From assembly GCA_026745465.1 (NCBI GenBank), contig JACYXH010000278.1, positions 1,624,720-1,688,719 of the forward strand: DNA of 64,000 nucleotides. Reading direction: 5' to 3'. This DNA is from Lota lota (Eukaryota; Chordata; Actinopteri; Gadiformes; Lotidae). Below are positions 20,963 to 32,740 of this stretch, piece by piece; the stretch's first letter is position 1, and each line of letters opens with the position of its first letter. The notes beneath the pieces are model-generated. The model saw only the letters and a list, made by a program, of their open reading frames with translations, was not told the origin of the DNA and made no database searches. The position numbers were made by a program, and so were the translations under genes.

Positions 20963-21447
20963 GTAATTACTTCCAAGTCAACTTTATTGAATAAAAACAA
21001 AAAAACAAGTATGCTTGTTTCCATTCTTAGGCCCTTAACCTTTGGTAAATGTCTCCTTTTTCATTTCTATCTTTTAACAACTCAACACAGGATGCCTTTT
21101 CACACACATCCTTACCAAAATAATAATAAGTCATTATCAGAATAGTGGCTATGTGATTAATCAGCACATCTGTCCAAGATCTCCCTCAGAACATATAACT
21201 GAAACGGGCAGTTTTGAAATGCACATGCACTTCATGTGGTTTTGACAAAGCTATTAAGAATGAATTTGGCTCAGTAACAACAACAATCAGTCTTTCTTAT
21301 GTTTTTATGCAAATGTACATCATGATAAACCTGTTAATCATGATGTACAATATGTGTTAATTTGGCTCTAATGTAACACTAATAATCAATAACTTATTAA
21401 ACTCTTATGAACATGTTTTACTCTGTGTCATCCTGTTCGTTCATGAA

Positions 21448-23055
21448 CTAATGGCCACCTTGGACTTGCATACCTCTGACTAGGGATGGAATGTCCGGTG
21501 TGAGGTTAGTGACAGCCAGCTTAAAGTCCTGGTGTACATCGAGCCTGTTACGGGCCTTTGTTTTTATTGTTACAAGGGCGCTGACTGCCGTCTCAGACAG
21601 ATATGTGGTGCTGAATGGGAGAATAATCCTTGTAATTGCGTGTTTGGCCAGTCTTGGTGCAACAGCGTGTCCTTTGACGATCCAAAACCTTTTGTATCCG
21701 TTCTCCTGGAAATATTTATTTGACGCAGAATCAGCTTGAAGTTCAGCAAGCTCATCTTCACAGCCGATATATTCCACTTCCTCCATGCTGGAAATGTAGG
21801 GGTCCATCACCCACGACTCTTTTGATAAGTACTCGTCAACATCAGCAAAACGGGACTTAATTTCCTCCTGGAGCAAGTTCATGTGTCGGGTAAACTCAGT
21901 GCGTAAAGACGCACGCACAGTGCCACCAGACTGTTTCATCAGCAGTGGAAATTGTTGCAGCTCTCCTTTTGACATTTTCCCAACTCTGTATTCCATTTTG
22001 CGCACAAAAGCGCTGAGAGCGTCTTTGTACTGCATAACGTTTGATTCGGGGCCTTGCATCCGCTTGTTTGTCTCATTATAGAGAGCAAATATGTCTGCTA
22101 GGTATGCCGTTTTGATCCAGAATGCGTCAGTCAGCTGTTCGCACAGTTGTCGATTGTGATCTTGCAAGAATTCCTTTTTCCTGCAGTTCCATAAAACGCA
22201 CAAGCACTTGTCCACGCGACAACCAACGTACCTCTGTGTGTAACAGCAGTGTTTGATGCGCTTCATCCTCACACAGCTGGGCAAACAGTCTCTTGTTCGT
22301 AGGGCGAGCTTTGATGAAGTTTACAACTTTAACAACAGTTGTCACTGAGGTCTTCTGAACGTTTTTTACTGGCTAAGGCATGGCGATGTAACATACAGTG
22401 AAAAATTGCACATCCCGGGGCTTTTTCCTTCAATCTGCTGTTAAATTGTTTTTTCCCATCATCGCTGCAGCGCCATCAGTGCAGCATGCAACAAGATTCT
22501 CGTAGTTGTTTGATGAGTTGTTTCTGGTTGTTTGATGAGAGGTAAGAGTCAACAGCCATACAAATATATTGTCCTGTTGTTGTTGTGGTTAGATTGGTAG
22601 ACATAAGAATGTCTTGTTTCAAGTGAATATATTGCACATAAACGATGCAGGCGGGTTTGATTAGCTGCTCTCCAATAGTGTGTGGCTTTTTAGCCTTGGC
22701 AATTAATAGCGATCACTCAAATGAACACTCCGTGGCTCTGTGTAAATCACTGCCAGCTCTTTCAAATGCTTTTCTGATGTCCGTTGATCTTTTTGATAGT
22801 GCATGTTGCTTTTTCCTCTCAAAAAAGTCCTGGCCTTCACCAACAGTCTCCTGGTGTTTTGTTTCTTGGTGTCATTTCATTTTGCTTGGCTTCATGCTGT
22901 CATTAGCTAGCTTCTCGCCACAAATGACACATTCTGGCCGAAACTTGTCCTGTCCTTCCATAAAACCGAAGTTGAGGTAACCCCCAAGATATAGCCTTAC
23001 TTTCTTTTTTGATACAGAGCATCAATCATCAGCACTTTTACGTTTCTCCGCCATG
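21448..23055 (-). pseudogene. hAT transposase, ZBED5/ZMYM-like, broken
   Basis: The coding trace runs from about 23055 (MAEKRKSADD) down to 21448. Near the start is a BED-type zinc finger, ECVICGEKLANDSMKPSKMK followed a few residues on by HQETKH. The middle reads as RNase H-like transposase (VDSYLSSNN; FHCMLHRHALASKK; LLLHTEVRWLSRG). The last open stretch of 278 codons (22284-21448) ends with the hAT dimerisation block: ILPFSTTYLSETAVSALVTI and KTKARNRLDVHQD. Several in-frame stops occur upstream of that stretch, for example in the first 20 codons and near the BED finger. The reading frame also changes near 22190-22240, where the RWLSRG segment and the KCLCVLWNCRKKEF segment lie in different frames. 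It resembles domesticated ZBED5-like genes, but breaks and intact transposon ends mark it as a dead transposon. Confidence 0.85.
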
Positions 23056-23476
23056 TTTCGTTCATAAAATAATGCCGTGGCGGCAGGAAAAACAAGTATG
23101 ATAGCAGCAGCTAGCACCTGACCTGATGACAGCAAGGGTCACAGGTTAAGAGGTCACGGAGGTTTGACCTACTAAGTAGCCTGCCCACAATTTTATATTA
23201 TATATACTTTTTCTATATACAACAAATATAGTTTTTATACAGACTTTTGTATACATGATCTATTCTGGTGTATTATCATAATTCTTTAATGTGCACATAA
23301 TTTTTTTTTCCTCAACCTCAAACCAGAGAAAGAGCCCCTGTGCTCTTTGGCGCCCCCCTGAGAGAGGTTAGGATTGATTCCCAGGTTGGGAACCACTGGT
23401 CTAGGTAGCTAGAAGTGCTACAGTTAACTTTACAAGAGTTTGGTGTAGTACGAGCTAGTTTGAACGTCGTGGTTCT

Positions 23477-23660
23477 ATTTCATGTAGGCTACGCCGTCTA
23501 GGCTTCGCCTTATGGGCTTGTCCCGTGCGCGCACTCGCGTGCACTGAAAGATTTTCAGCAATGCACCAATCAACGTGGGCACAGCCCACACTTCCCACGA
23601 CACCGTGTATATAACGCGGCGCACAGCTGTGTTCGTCCTCTTTTTTCTTTCAGCATTTGC
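23477..23660 (+). repeat. left inverted terminal repeat of the DIRS element
   Basis: Complementary to 26506-26725 over about 170 bp with minor differences. It contains a TATA-like word (gtgtatataacgcgg, about 23606-23620), a likely promoter just upstream of the gag-like region. Confidence 0.85.
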
Positions 23661-23684
23661 ACTAAACTAAAATCTGAATTAACC

Positions 23685-24160
23685 GTGATGAATTCATGCA
23701 GCAGCGGCGTGGCGTTGCCAGCGGAGTTACGGCCCCTTTCAGGGCCTCTCTGCTCCTCTTGCCCGGCTATCCACTCTCCGTACGACGGGCACGTGATGTG
23801 CCTCCGTTGTCTCGCCATGGCAGCCTTTTCGGGCTCCGGTTCCTGCGCCGGCTGTACCACCCTACCTCAAGAGGTGCTCCTCTCGAGGCACCTTTCTTTC
23901 CCCCGTCGGTGGAACTTGCGGACGCCGTCGATATTTTCGATGACGTGGCAGCACCGGAGGAGGAGGAGGACTACGACCTCGACGTGGACTTCGCGTCGGG
24001 TACTTCTTCACGGCCTTCGGGGGTTTTGCCCCCGGAGAAGCCGCACCTTTTCGCCGACCTGTTCGGCGAAATCATGGGCGAGGCAGCGGCCATCAAGGGC
24101 ATCGCCATGCCACCTCCACCGCCGGAACTGGATGATATGCTAGACTATAGACTATTTTAG
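23685..24160 (+). pseudogene. gag-like region of the DIRS element
   Basis: Begins MNSCSSGVALPAELRPLSG, with a cluster of Cys (CSSCPAIHSPYDGHVMCLRC) that resembles the zinc-binding start of fish DIRS gag proteins. An acidic stretch follows. A further gag-like segment with ASQAAAAVNNIALFSSALSA lies at about 24241-24650. Treated as a fossil; more than one break. Confidence 0.55.
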
Positions 24161-24989
24161 ACCTCTTTCGTCAACCAGACGGCCTACCCTATGCCCTCTG
24201 TTCCCACCCGTCCAGCGGTATCTTACGACGGCGGCTGACGGTGTTCACCGTTTTCACCAGGGTGGAGGGGTGGTCCGCCACACAGGCGAGGGGGATACGC
24301 CTGGAGCCTCCTATGGCAGCGCTCCTCTGTCCGGGCGCCGGATGGCGTCGGAACGAGAAGCCGCTGCCCCCCGACCGCCTTCTCAAGCAGCTCGATGCCT
24401 TGGGGGACAGATCTTTTGTCTGCGCCTCACAAGCTGCGGCGGCTGTGAATAACATTGCCCTATTTTCCTCTGCCCTGTCGGCCATGACAGTTGACATGGA
24501 TTCGTTCGGGCAGAACGACGTGGAGAAGGTCACTAGATTCTCCGGCGCTATCATCCAGCTTTGCCAGCCGGTGGCGGTTACTGCCGGACGTCAGATGGCG
24601 CGGGCGACCATGTCATCAAGCCATGTGGCTGTCCTTCACCTCTGTTCCTGACAGAGAAAGGGCGGGCCTTATCCAGGGTCCATTAGCTCCGCTCAGCTCT
24701 GTGGTTCCCAGAGCTAGCGGTGCTCTTTTGCACGGAGCCGTGGCCGGTACCGATCAGACCGGACGCGTTTTCACAGGCTCACGGGACGGTGCACCACCCG
24801 CCCGATGTGACGGGTCGGTTGTTGGTTTGGCTTCTGAGAGGTTGTTTCTGCAAGGCAGAGGTCTGCCAGCATCAGTTATCAACACTATTCAGAGTGCTCG
24901 CGCGCCTTCCACTTCCTCCCTTTACGCGGCGATGTGGGGCGCTTTCTCTACGTGGTGTGACCTCAACCACGTTATCCCATCTCTCTGTG

Positions 24990-25800
24990 AGGTGGGAAGC
25001 GTGCTTGGGTTCCTTCAGTGTTTACTGTCAAAGTCTATGCGGCAGCCGTTTCGGCTGGCCACGCAGGATATGACGGAAAACCGGTTTTCAGTCACCCACT
25101 AGTCAAGAGATTCTTGCGTGGGGTTAGACGTGTTAAACCTGTTTTCTCATGTAGCTTGGGATCTTCCCACCGTGTTGCGGGGTTTATCCAAGGACCCTTT
25201 CGAGCCTCTGTCTCAAGCCCCTTTGGATGTTATTTCCTTTAAAACGGCGCTCTTATTGGTTTTGGTTTCTGCCAAACGTGTCGGTGAGTTGGCCGCACTG
25301 TCTGTCAGCCCGAGCTGCTTGTTATTGAACGAGGACTGCTCCTTCGCGCTGCTTAGACCCAATCCTGCGTCCCTCCCCAAGAACATATTCAGTTATTTTC
25401 GGTCGAGAGATATTGTGCTTAAGGCTTTTCACCCCCCGCCTCATACTAGTGAAGCGGATACAGAGTGGCATCTCCTGTGCCCAGTGCGGGCATTGGCTAT
25501 GTACGTGAAACGATCAGCTGAGTTTCGCTCCACACAACAGTTTGTGTGTCACGCTGCTCTTTCTAAATAGCGTCTGCCCCGCTGGATATGTGAGGGTGTC
25601 TGCTTGGCCTACACTCTGCAGGGCTTAGCATCACCTTTGGGTGTTAGAGCTCACTCTGCACGAGGTATGGCCGCTTCGTTGGCCCTATTCAAGGGAATTT
25701 CGGTAGAAGACATTTGCGCAGCTGCGTCATGGTCTTCCCCCGATTCTTTTTATTCGTTCCTACATGTCGGACATGTCCAGGGGCTCACTCGGCCACTCTG
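24990..25800 (+). pseudogene. tyrosine recombinase of the DIRS element
   Basis: Recombinase motifs appear in order: the FKTALLLVLVSAKRVGELAA block carrying the first catalytic Arg, LCPVRALAMYVKRSAEF, and then GVRAHSARGMAAS with the H-x-x-R pair. SWSSPDSFYSFLHV follows at the place of the catalytic Tyr. In DIRS elements this enzyme integrates a circular DNA intermediate in place of an integrase. Treated as a fossil; broken. Confidence 0.8.
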
Positions 25801-26389
25801 TGTTGGAGTGTGGCTCCCTCTCTACGAATTAGATATTGGTTTATCGTTCATCAGAGCCTGTTACGCTCGTGATGTCTCTCAGCTTCATTCTCTCTCCGCT
25901 GTCACCCGGTGGTGTTCCAGCGTGGGTACTGAGCTCAGGAGTGACAGGTTATTATTACTCTGATTACGGTTCGTAACCTGCGTTTTATATCCTGCCCTCT
26001 ATTATTAAACATTGCACAACAGGTTTCCTCCATTCGCCTCTTTGAGCGTAGGTAGGAAGGGCCTTGTTGCTCGTTGCTATTGGTAGCTTGGTTTTCTTCC
26101 TAGCTCCGCCCCTATGGTAGCGGACGTAGGAGAAGCCTTGTTGCTCTGCATTCCCCCTTTTTCATGTTCATTGAAATACGGGTTGAGTCAGAGTTACAGA
26201 CTCACTCTATTCTCTTTATCATCGCTTTGCGTGTTTTTAAGAGAATTCAGGGTTTCTTATTTAGCTGTTGTGTTTTGCACATCTTCGGCTTATTGAGTTT
26301 GATGTGCCCTGTGACGTAGGTCTTTATTTTTGTGACTTGGGTCCAGCAGGAGTACATTTTTCGGGCTCCGCTCGCAGCTTCACCTTAGC

Positions 26390-26480
26390 CCATAAGGCGA
26401 AGCCTAGACGGCGTAGCCTACATGAAATAGAACGATAGTTATGTTATTATAACTCTAGTTCTATGATTGTAGGCGTAGCC
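26390..26480 (+). repeat. internal complementary region of the DIRS element
   Basis: Reads as the complement of the left end (aggcgaagcctagacggcgt then gtagcctacatgaaatag) joined to the complement of the right end (agttatgttattataactc then tagttctatgattgtaggcg). This end-to-end junction is the template used to restore DIRS termini. Confidence 0.85.
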
Positions 26481-26505
26481 GTCTAGTTTCCCACCTGCTC
26501 TACCC

Positions 26506-26725
26506 TCCAAATGCTGAAAGAATAGCTGGGAGGACGAACACAGCTGTGCGCCGCGTTATATACACGGTGTCGTGGGAAGTGTGGGCTGTGTCCACGTTGA
26601 TTGGTGCATTGCTGAAAATCTTTCAGTGCACGCGAGTGCGCGCACGGGACAAGCCCATAAGGCGAAGCCTAGACGGCTACGCCTACAATCATAGAACTAG
26701 AGTTATAATAACATAACTATCGATA
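26506..26725 (-). repeat. right inverted terminal repeat of the DIRS element
   Basis: Starts near ccaaatgctgaaagaatag and contains tgcgccgcgttatatacacg, the complement of the left TATA-containing segment. It ends gttataataacataactat. Confidence 0.85.
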
Positions 26726-27292
26726 TCGGGGACTGCTGTGTTAGAACGCTACCGCCACCCTTCCCTTGCCTATTAACACTGACGACACAAGATACTGTGA
26801 GCAGTCAGAACCGAGCTGTGAACTGGACCAACTGACGCTGCGCTTGTGCTCTTACACACACACGTGTACACTCATTGCACTGGAAAGGAACGTTTTTTTT
26901 CTTTGTTTAATCACTGTTGAAGTTAACAATGAGAATGGTTTCATGTTATATGCCTGTCATGAGGTAATCATATTTTTGAGAAGAGTTATGGCCTGTGTGT
27001 AAGGTTAACTTTGTGGTCTTAAGTAGTCTGAACAGTGTCAGTGAACACAATAGCATGCTTGTTTTGTATGATGTATGTTATCTCTACATGAAAAGGGTTG
27101 TGTTCATTAATGATTGTTAACAGTGAACTCGCACAGTAAACAAAGGTGATTATTTCTAAATGCAAACAAGGGATTTTATTTCATGTTCCATATATTCATA
27201 TATATTACTTACCTGGGGGTAGGGGCGCCTCCCCTGTTAAGCTAGGTTTACGTAAAGCAGGGGCAGTGTCGGGTTCACTCAGCATTTCCTAT
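26726..27292. other. unassigned sequence between the DIRS element and a solo LTR
   Basis: No recognisable coding domain. It includes a short run of CA and a T-rich stretch. It may be the flank of the locus into which the hAT and DIRS elements inserted. Confidence 0.4.
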
Positions 27293-28986
27293 TGTTAGAT
27301 CCGTCATTATGTGAAGCTTGTTGTCCAGTAACGGTTGTGAACAAGCTGGTGAGGAGATTCGCCCAGCCCCTAACTACTCTATACCAGACACCTATCCCGC
27401 TTGCTCCGACGCCCTACCCCTGGGCATAACCCTGGCCAGGACCGTGGCTGCCGGCCGCGTCTGTGTAGTAGCTCTCCTCTGGGATCCGTGCACTTGGAAG
27501 TTTGCTGGGATTATTTAAGAGTTTGGAAAAATAACTCTAAGGATATGTTTTATTTATGAGGACTAAGTAACCTCTTAGAATCACGATGCTTGTTCCGTCT
27601 CTACCGTTGTCCGAAAGAAGAGGGCGTTGTCCGATGAAAAATGGTTAAAATGATTTTATTAGTTGATAAGCGTGCAGATTACAGGGGGGAACCTTGCATA
27701 AAGCTAAAAATACCCTCAATAAAAAGTAAAAGGGAAAAAATAGAATAATAAAAAAGGATGCTTTCTATAAGTAATTCAAAGAAAAGGGTAAAACAACGAT
27801 CACACATGTTGCTTACTTGAGATGAGGAGCCGTATTAGTTGCAGGGGTGAAAAGGGAAAAAATCCCTTTTTGGAACATGGAAGAAAAAGTTATATTAGTT
27901 TTTTCTGTCCGTAATTCTTCGGTGGGCCCGCAGCTGTAAGCCTTCATAGCTTCTTAGGGCTAAGGGAGGAATCCTCTCTTCGGAGGGTGGGCGGTCAAGG
28001 CTAGCTTCTGGTAAAAATGCGCGGCTGATAGAAGTTTTGAGAAGAAACTCTCTTCTCCTATTTTCTGAAATCTTTCTAAGTCTTTTTAGTATTTCTTCTT
28101 CTCCGGACTTTAGGTGGCCGGCCGGCATGGCCGTCCGGCACGGAGCCGCCGTGGCTAGGAGTCCTTTTATTCCTACCCCGGTCAGGCTGTTTTATAGAGC
28201 GTATGGCTTTGCCCATTTTACGCCCTTCTATTGGAGCAGATATGGTTTTGCCCTTTTATGGATTTATTCGTTGTGCTGTCGTAACTTAGTTATGCTGACC
28301 TCACCTATGCTATCCTCCATTTTGTCCTTACACAAACCGCAGCTGGTGTTTTTCTGCTGATGTCAGCTAATCTACTCGTTATTTTGGTGATCTTATCAGT
28401 ACTCATCAAACCCTCACAGGCAAGGCCAACTTTCCCAAGTAAACCAATTAAGTTATGTTCCAAACAATAACAACACCCCACGTATGCCATAATACATAAA
28501 ACATAAATCAGTAAGTCACACCAGACCTGAATGATGAGCCCATGTACCCTTAGTTAACTGTGTTATACTATCTGTAGACATAGAATAGTTTGCACATGCC
28601 AACCGGGCTTACTAACATTGAATGCAGTACATGTACTTCTCGTATCATAAAGTGTTTCTTCATTTTATAAGATACTCCCGAGTGCTTCAGCATTGTAGCT
28701 AGTGCATTACTTATAGTATGTATGGTTACGCAGTATGACATACAGATGGGTATACAGTAAAACATACAGTGTTCATTGGTTATTTGTTATAGCTTCCCAT
28801 AGGGTTGCACAGTGTTATAGTAAAACATACATTGATGCATGACCAGTGTATTACTTTTAAGCGCGCCTATAGTTATGATAAAACAATGCTTAGGTTTATA
28901 TAGAATGTGATTAATAAAGAGTAACATCCCTTACGCCCCATACCTTCTAATATATCTGGACACCGATGAATCAACATTACTTGACA
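27293..28986 (-). mobile_element. solo LTR, retroviral type, copy 1 (fossil)
   Basis: About 1.69 kb. Read on the minus strand it starts TGTCAAGTAATGTTGATTCA and ends TGACGGATCTAACA. Flanks carry a 4-bp duplication CTAT (27289-27292 and 28987-28990), as expected for retroviral integration. A TATA-like word (ctctataaaacagcc) lies near 28197-28183 on the minus strand. It shares long stretches with 60519-62464, clearest at 27293-27550. No internal proviral genes lie beside it, so it is a solo LTR left by recombination. It is diverged from copy 2, so not very recent. Confidence 0.75.
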
Positions 28987-31559
28987 CTATATACCCTGCA
29001 CACATTTCAGAGGGCCACCATATGATCTGAATCCCGCTTTACTCTTCCTAAGAAGATGATGCTAGTCCAGGCTGCTAAGTGGACAACCTGCTCATTTATT
29101 TGGACACTGAGGCCATAGGCATTGGGTGTGAGGGACCTAGATCCCGTCTCACTCAGTTCCCCCCAGACTAAGTACTGTGTTACCCCTACAAGGCGGCGGC
29201 AATCACTCCGACCGCTACAAATATATATAATTGGGCTGGGGAATTAGCTTTGTTGGTGTGATTATCTGAATGTTATATTTTATAACATTGTAACCGTATG
29301 TAGCCTATCAATCACTGTGATCGATACATAAGTAAATAAACACGCGTTTTGCACTTCTCATGATCCTGTGCGGATTTTAGTCATTCATATGATATGCATC
29401 CAGACAAACGGTGGGTGGTGATACAAACGGGGTAACATAACAAAATACAATGGTTTCATATGGTTACTTCTTCTATCTTTGCAAATTGTTAGAAGTAACA
29501 AACTACTACTTGCTAAAGCCAATCTCGGATTGAGCGTTAGCGATCTATAACGTTCATAAACCATGACTATATTCAGTGTTTGTGTTTGGTGTAAGGAAAT
29601 ACTGCGATTTCACCGAGGCATGTTATTAACTGTTGTCCGTTAGTTTGCAAGTATCCCCTGCCTTCATTTTTGTTATCCGTTCGTGGCACATGCTAAATAA
29701 ATAAAAACATTTACTTCACATTGTAGTTACCAAACAGGACCATCCACGTCAACTCCTAGCAAGAGACCTCTAAAGCCTGTTCAAATCCTTTATTCCTAGC
29801 AGCCTCCACCATAGCACCATCCAGTGACTCACCATCAGATAGGCAAGGAATACTGAATTATTAGAATATCACTTCTCCACTGTTTTCTGGAGCCTGGAAT
29901 TGAAGATCTTTCCATGTCACAAATAGAATCACAGGACCTACATGAAAGGTGATGTTATATAAAAGGTACGTGGTGTTGGTTGTGACAAGAGCTGAACGTA
30001 AACTACAACCTCGTTCCTCCGAACCCCGGTGTCCCAAAATCAACAGTTAACTGAACGAGCTGCACTTATATATATATTTTTTGCTGATGCCGTCCCTCTT
30101 CCTCTATCCACTAGTTTGCCTCTTGCCGCACCGCTTGCTCTTTCTGTCCCTTTCCTTTTTCCTGTGGCCATCTCTCTTGTGTTTCCCTGTAATAGGTCTT
30201 GCCCCCTGCTATAGGGGGGACTCTAGGTATCATCAACAGTTGCCATTGATACATCCAATGAGGAGCTATCAGTCTTCCTGCAACATACAGTATTCACATA
30301 ACAGAAGCACTTACAAAAATCTTGAGATACAGTGGACATGATCAGCTGACAATATGTATGTGGCTACATTGAAAGCTATCATGTGTTTCAGCTCACGTTA
30401 GTACTTTTACTTATTAATGTTGAGTGCGGAAATCATTTAGCAATTTATAAGTTAAACAGTCTTCATTATGTAAATACTAAGTGTTGCATCCTTTGTGTGT
30501 GTCACTATACATACTGTGGTTTATTACAATGCTTTTGTGCTTATGAAATTACAACAAATGTTTGGTTTAAGACCATGAATATGGCAATGACTTCCAATGT
30601 TGGAGACGTTATACATAATTAGCAAGGCAGCCTGCTGCACCAGCTGTGCTTAATTTCAAACGTAGCTTTCCAACACGGTGATAACTGTGAAGGCTACATA
30701 ACTTATTTAGTGATGTGACATTTTAATATCGATGTACGATATAAAGTTATAACAACGTTCAACACGCTGAAAACGTTATTTTTAGTATGATTGTTTTGAC
30801 CACGGATAACAGTGCTGAGCTAACTTGGCCCACGATGTTATTCTCCATATAAGGTTATCTATAGCTGTTTGCGTAATCGACTCATGTAAACTTAGCAGGC
30901 TAACGTTACTTTGACTGACGTTAGTTGCGGCTATTTCATTATAATGCAATGACATTACCTCGCCCGTGAACTGCTGCGGAGTCGTGTCAGATCGATTTTC
31001 ACCAGAAACGATGTTATCAAACTAAGACTTTTGTTATTGCTTTGATTTAGAGAGCCCTAAATGGAATCCACTTAATCTTTCTGGTTACAATTCTTATGCA
31101 CCCTGCACTTATTAATTTAAACGTTGATACGTATCATATATTCAAATTCAAAACAACTTTATTATTCACTTTTTGCTTGCAAAAAGGAGGTGGCGTCTTC
31201 AGTTGCGGGGTTCAGTTTTGTTGGTGGGTTGTTGGGGGGGGGGGGGGGGGGGGGGGGGGCTAGATGTCAAACACGGCAGACACAATTCTAAACTGAATTA
31301 AGCATGCACTGGTCTCGGAGAAGTTCTCAACTGCTGATTTTTTTATACAGTTGTATTTAGTTTCCAATTGTATATTTAGCTCTAATCAAATTACCGTGGT
31401 CTGGAACTCGGTGACCTCATAGCTGATTACGGGCATGGTTTGATATATCTGGTTGTGGTCAGTTTATGTCTCATCTCTCTTTTTTCTCAATAGGCGTGAT
31501 TCTCTCACTCTCTCAAAGTCTATATGCTTTATAGACTGAATAATTCCGAGTGAAGAGTG
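28987..31559. other. long stretch without a recognised gene
   Basis: No exon or domain is recognised. At about 29200-29460 an AATAAA (about 29335) and a stretch ending ggggtaaca look like the 3' part of another LTR, but no start or duplication could be matched. A G run lies at 31234-31259. Confidence 0.4.
31234..31259 (+). repeat. poly(G) tract, 26 bases
   Basis: An unbroken run of 26 G after ggttgtt. Such runs are error-prone in assembly and can form G-quadruplexes. Confidence 0.9.
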
Positions 31560-31564
31560 TTCAC

Positions 31565-31761
31565 TCGTACGTATTTAAAGTCAGCTGACTTACAGGAAAC
31601 ACATGTCACATTGTTTCCCGTAAATCAGCGGTTATTTTCAGTGGTATAAGTGAAAGTGAATTGGCAAAAACAGATAAGTAACTATTACTGTTCATGTGCT
31701 GTTGACTCAACGCCACACGTTTTTCCACACTAGACGATACACGATATCAAAATGGGGAACG
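31565..31761 (+). promoter_or_regulatory. candidate interferon-responsive promoter and first exon
   Basis: A possible TATA-like word tatttaaag lies near 31572. An IRF/ISRE-like element AAGTGAAAGTGAATT (about 31648-31662) is one base from GAAANNGAAA. Then ATGGGGAACG (31752-31761) is followed at once by GTGAGT, a strong splice donor. This would encode Met-Gly-Asn in phase 1, with Gly2 suitable for myristoylation. It lies upstream of IFI44-like copy B on the same strand, and the family is interferon-induced. However, the distance is 10 kb with a gypsy element between. The phase does not join directly to 42206, so another exon would be needed. Speculative. Confidence 0.3.
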
Positions 31762-32594
31762 GTGAGTGAAAAAATATACATAAAAACGAAAGGTTTTGGT
31801 TATAGTCACGCTGAACATTTCTAAAAAGTCTAATTCTATATTTTTGTTTGGTGTTAACAGGTCGTTCAACTGATAAATTACCAGGTTATCTCTCATCAGT
31901 CTATCACAATGAATGTATAACTAAATTACAATAGCAATGAAGCAACTTGTATTCGATTTGACAGTTTTCAAACCATGTTTGCTTTGTGTAATTATTATTT
32001 ATGCCTATGCCTATGCCCATAGATGATCCTATGCCCATAGAATCTTGGAGAACGGTGCATTGGGAGTAAGTACTATTTCTGAATACAACATATTATTAGT
32101 GTCTATTGTGCTATTATTACTGCCTATTGTTAGTGTCGGGATTCTTCTTATTTTTATTTTGGAGCGCCCATATCTCAGCGGTGGAATGGTAAAAAGTTGT
32201 GCAATTTATCCACCATATTTGTATCCCGGAAGAGCAGGTCTCTTTATCATAGGGGACGCTATAATTCATGGTCGAAGTTTAATGATCAGGACGTCTGCCC
32301 TGATATATTTACAATTCTGAAATGTGGTGTACTTGCCTTGTCATGCTTAGCATGCTGAACATTTTTGCCTCTTGGACCCATAATGTGCGTCACAGTGCCA
32401 ATTTGAATAAATCCGAAGCTGGAGACTTGCCGTGCACATAGAGGACACCTCCCTTAGCGTGTAAAATGTTTTGTCTTGATATCTCATTCCATGACGTCAC
32501 AATGTAAATTACAGTAATTGCTCTTAAACGTAATGCCCCACTTCAGCTGCAGATGGCACAAAATCACACATAAACGGCATCTACTCTTAAACCA

Positions 32595-32598
<4 letters not shown>

Positions 32599-32688
<90 letters not shown>

Positions 32689-32740
32689 TGTGTCTTTGTG
32701 TGTTTATGTCTGTGTGAGTGTGTGTGTGTGTGTGTGTGCG
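32599..32740. repeat. (GT)n microsatellite
   Basis: About 45 GT units to 32687, followed by an interrupted GT-rich tail to about 32740. Confidence 0.95.

Larger units (their letters stand above)
20795..23398 (-). mobile_element. hAT-superfamily DNA transposon (ZBED/Buster-like), dead
   Basis: The left end CAGTGGTTCCCAACCT and right end AGGTTGGGAACCACTG are inverted terminal repeats. They are flanked by a perfect 8-bp duplication GTCTAGGT (20787-20794 and 23399-23406). Length 2604 bp. An 8-bp duplication with this terminal sequence is diagnostic for hAT. The minus strand encodes a decayed transposase. A (CA)n run lies just inside the left end. The intact ends and duplication show that the borders have not been disturbed since insertion. 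Confidence 0.93.
23477..26725 (+). mobile_element. DIRS-type tyrosine-recombinase retrotransposon (fossil)
   Basis: The two ends are inverted repeats. The left (about 23477-23660) contains the gtaggctacgccgtctaggc and cgtgtatataacgcggcgca segments; the right (about 26506-26725) is their complement. An internal complementary region at 26390-26480 matches both extreme ends joined together, as expected for the DIRS circle-junction mechanism. Inside are a gag-like region and a tyrosine recombinase at the 3' side. I recognise no reverse transcriptase between them, so this copy looks non-autonomous or broken, with more than one break. There is no target duplication, as expected for DIRS. Confidence 0.85.

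Noticed and set aside
21448-22284. Domesticated ZBED5-like host gene
   Set aside because: Intact hAT termini, perfect target duplication and upstream stops mark an ordinary dead transposon.
32045-32320. Open frame with a hydrophobic stretch (LLVSIVLLLLPIVSVGILLI)
   Set aside because: It starts at TTG, not ATG, has no splice or family support, and AT-rich sequence often yields hydrophobic frames.
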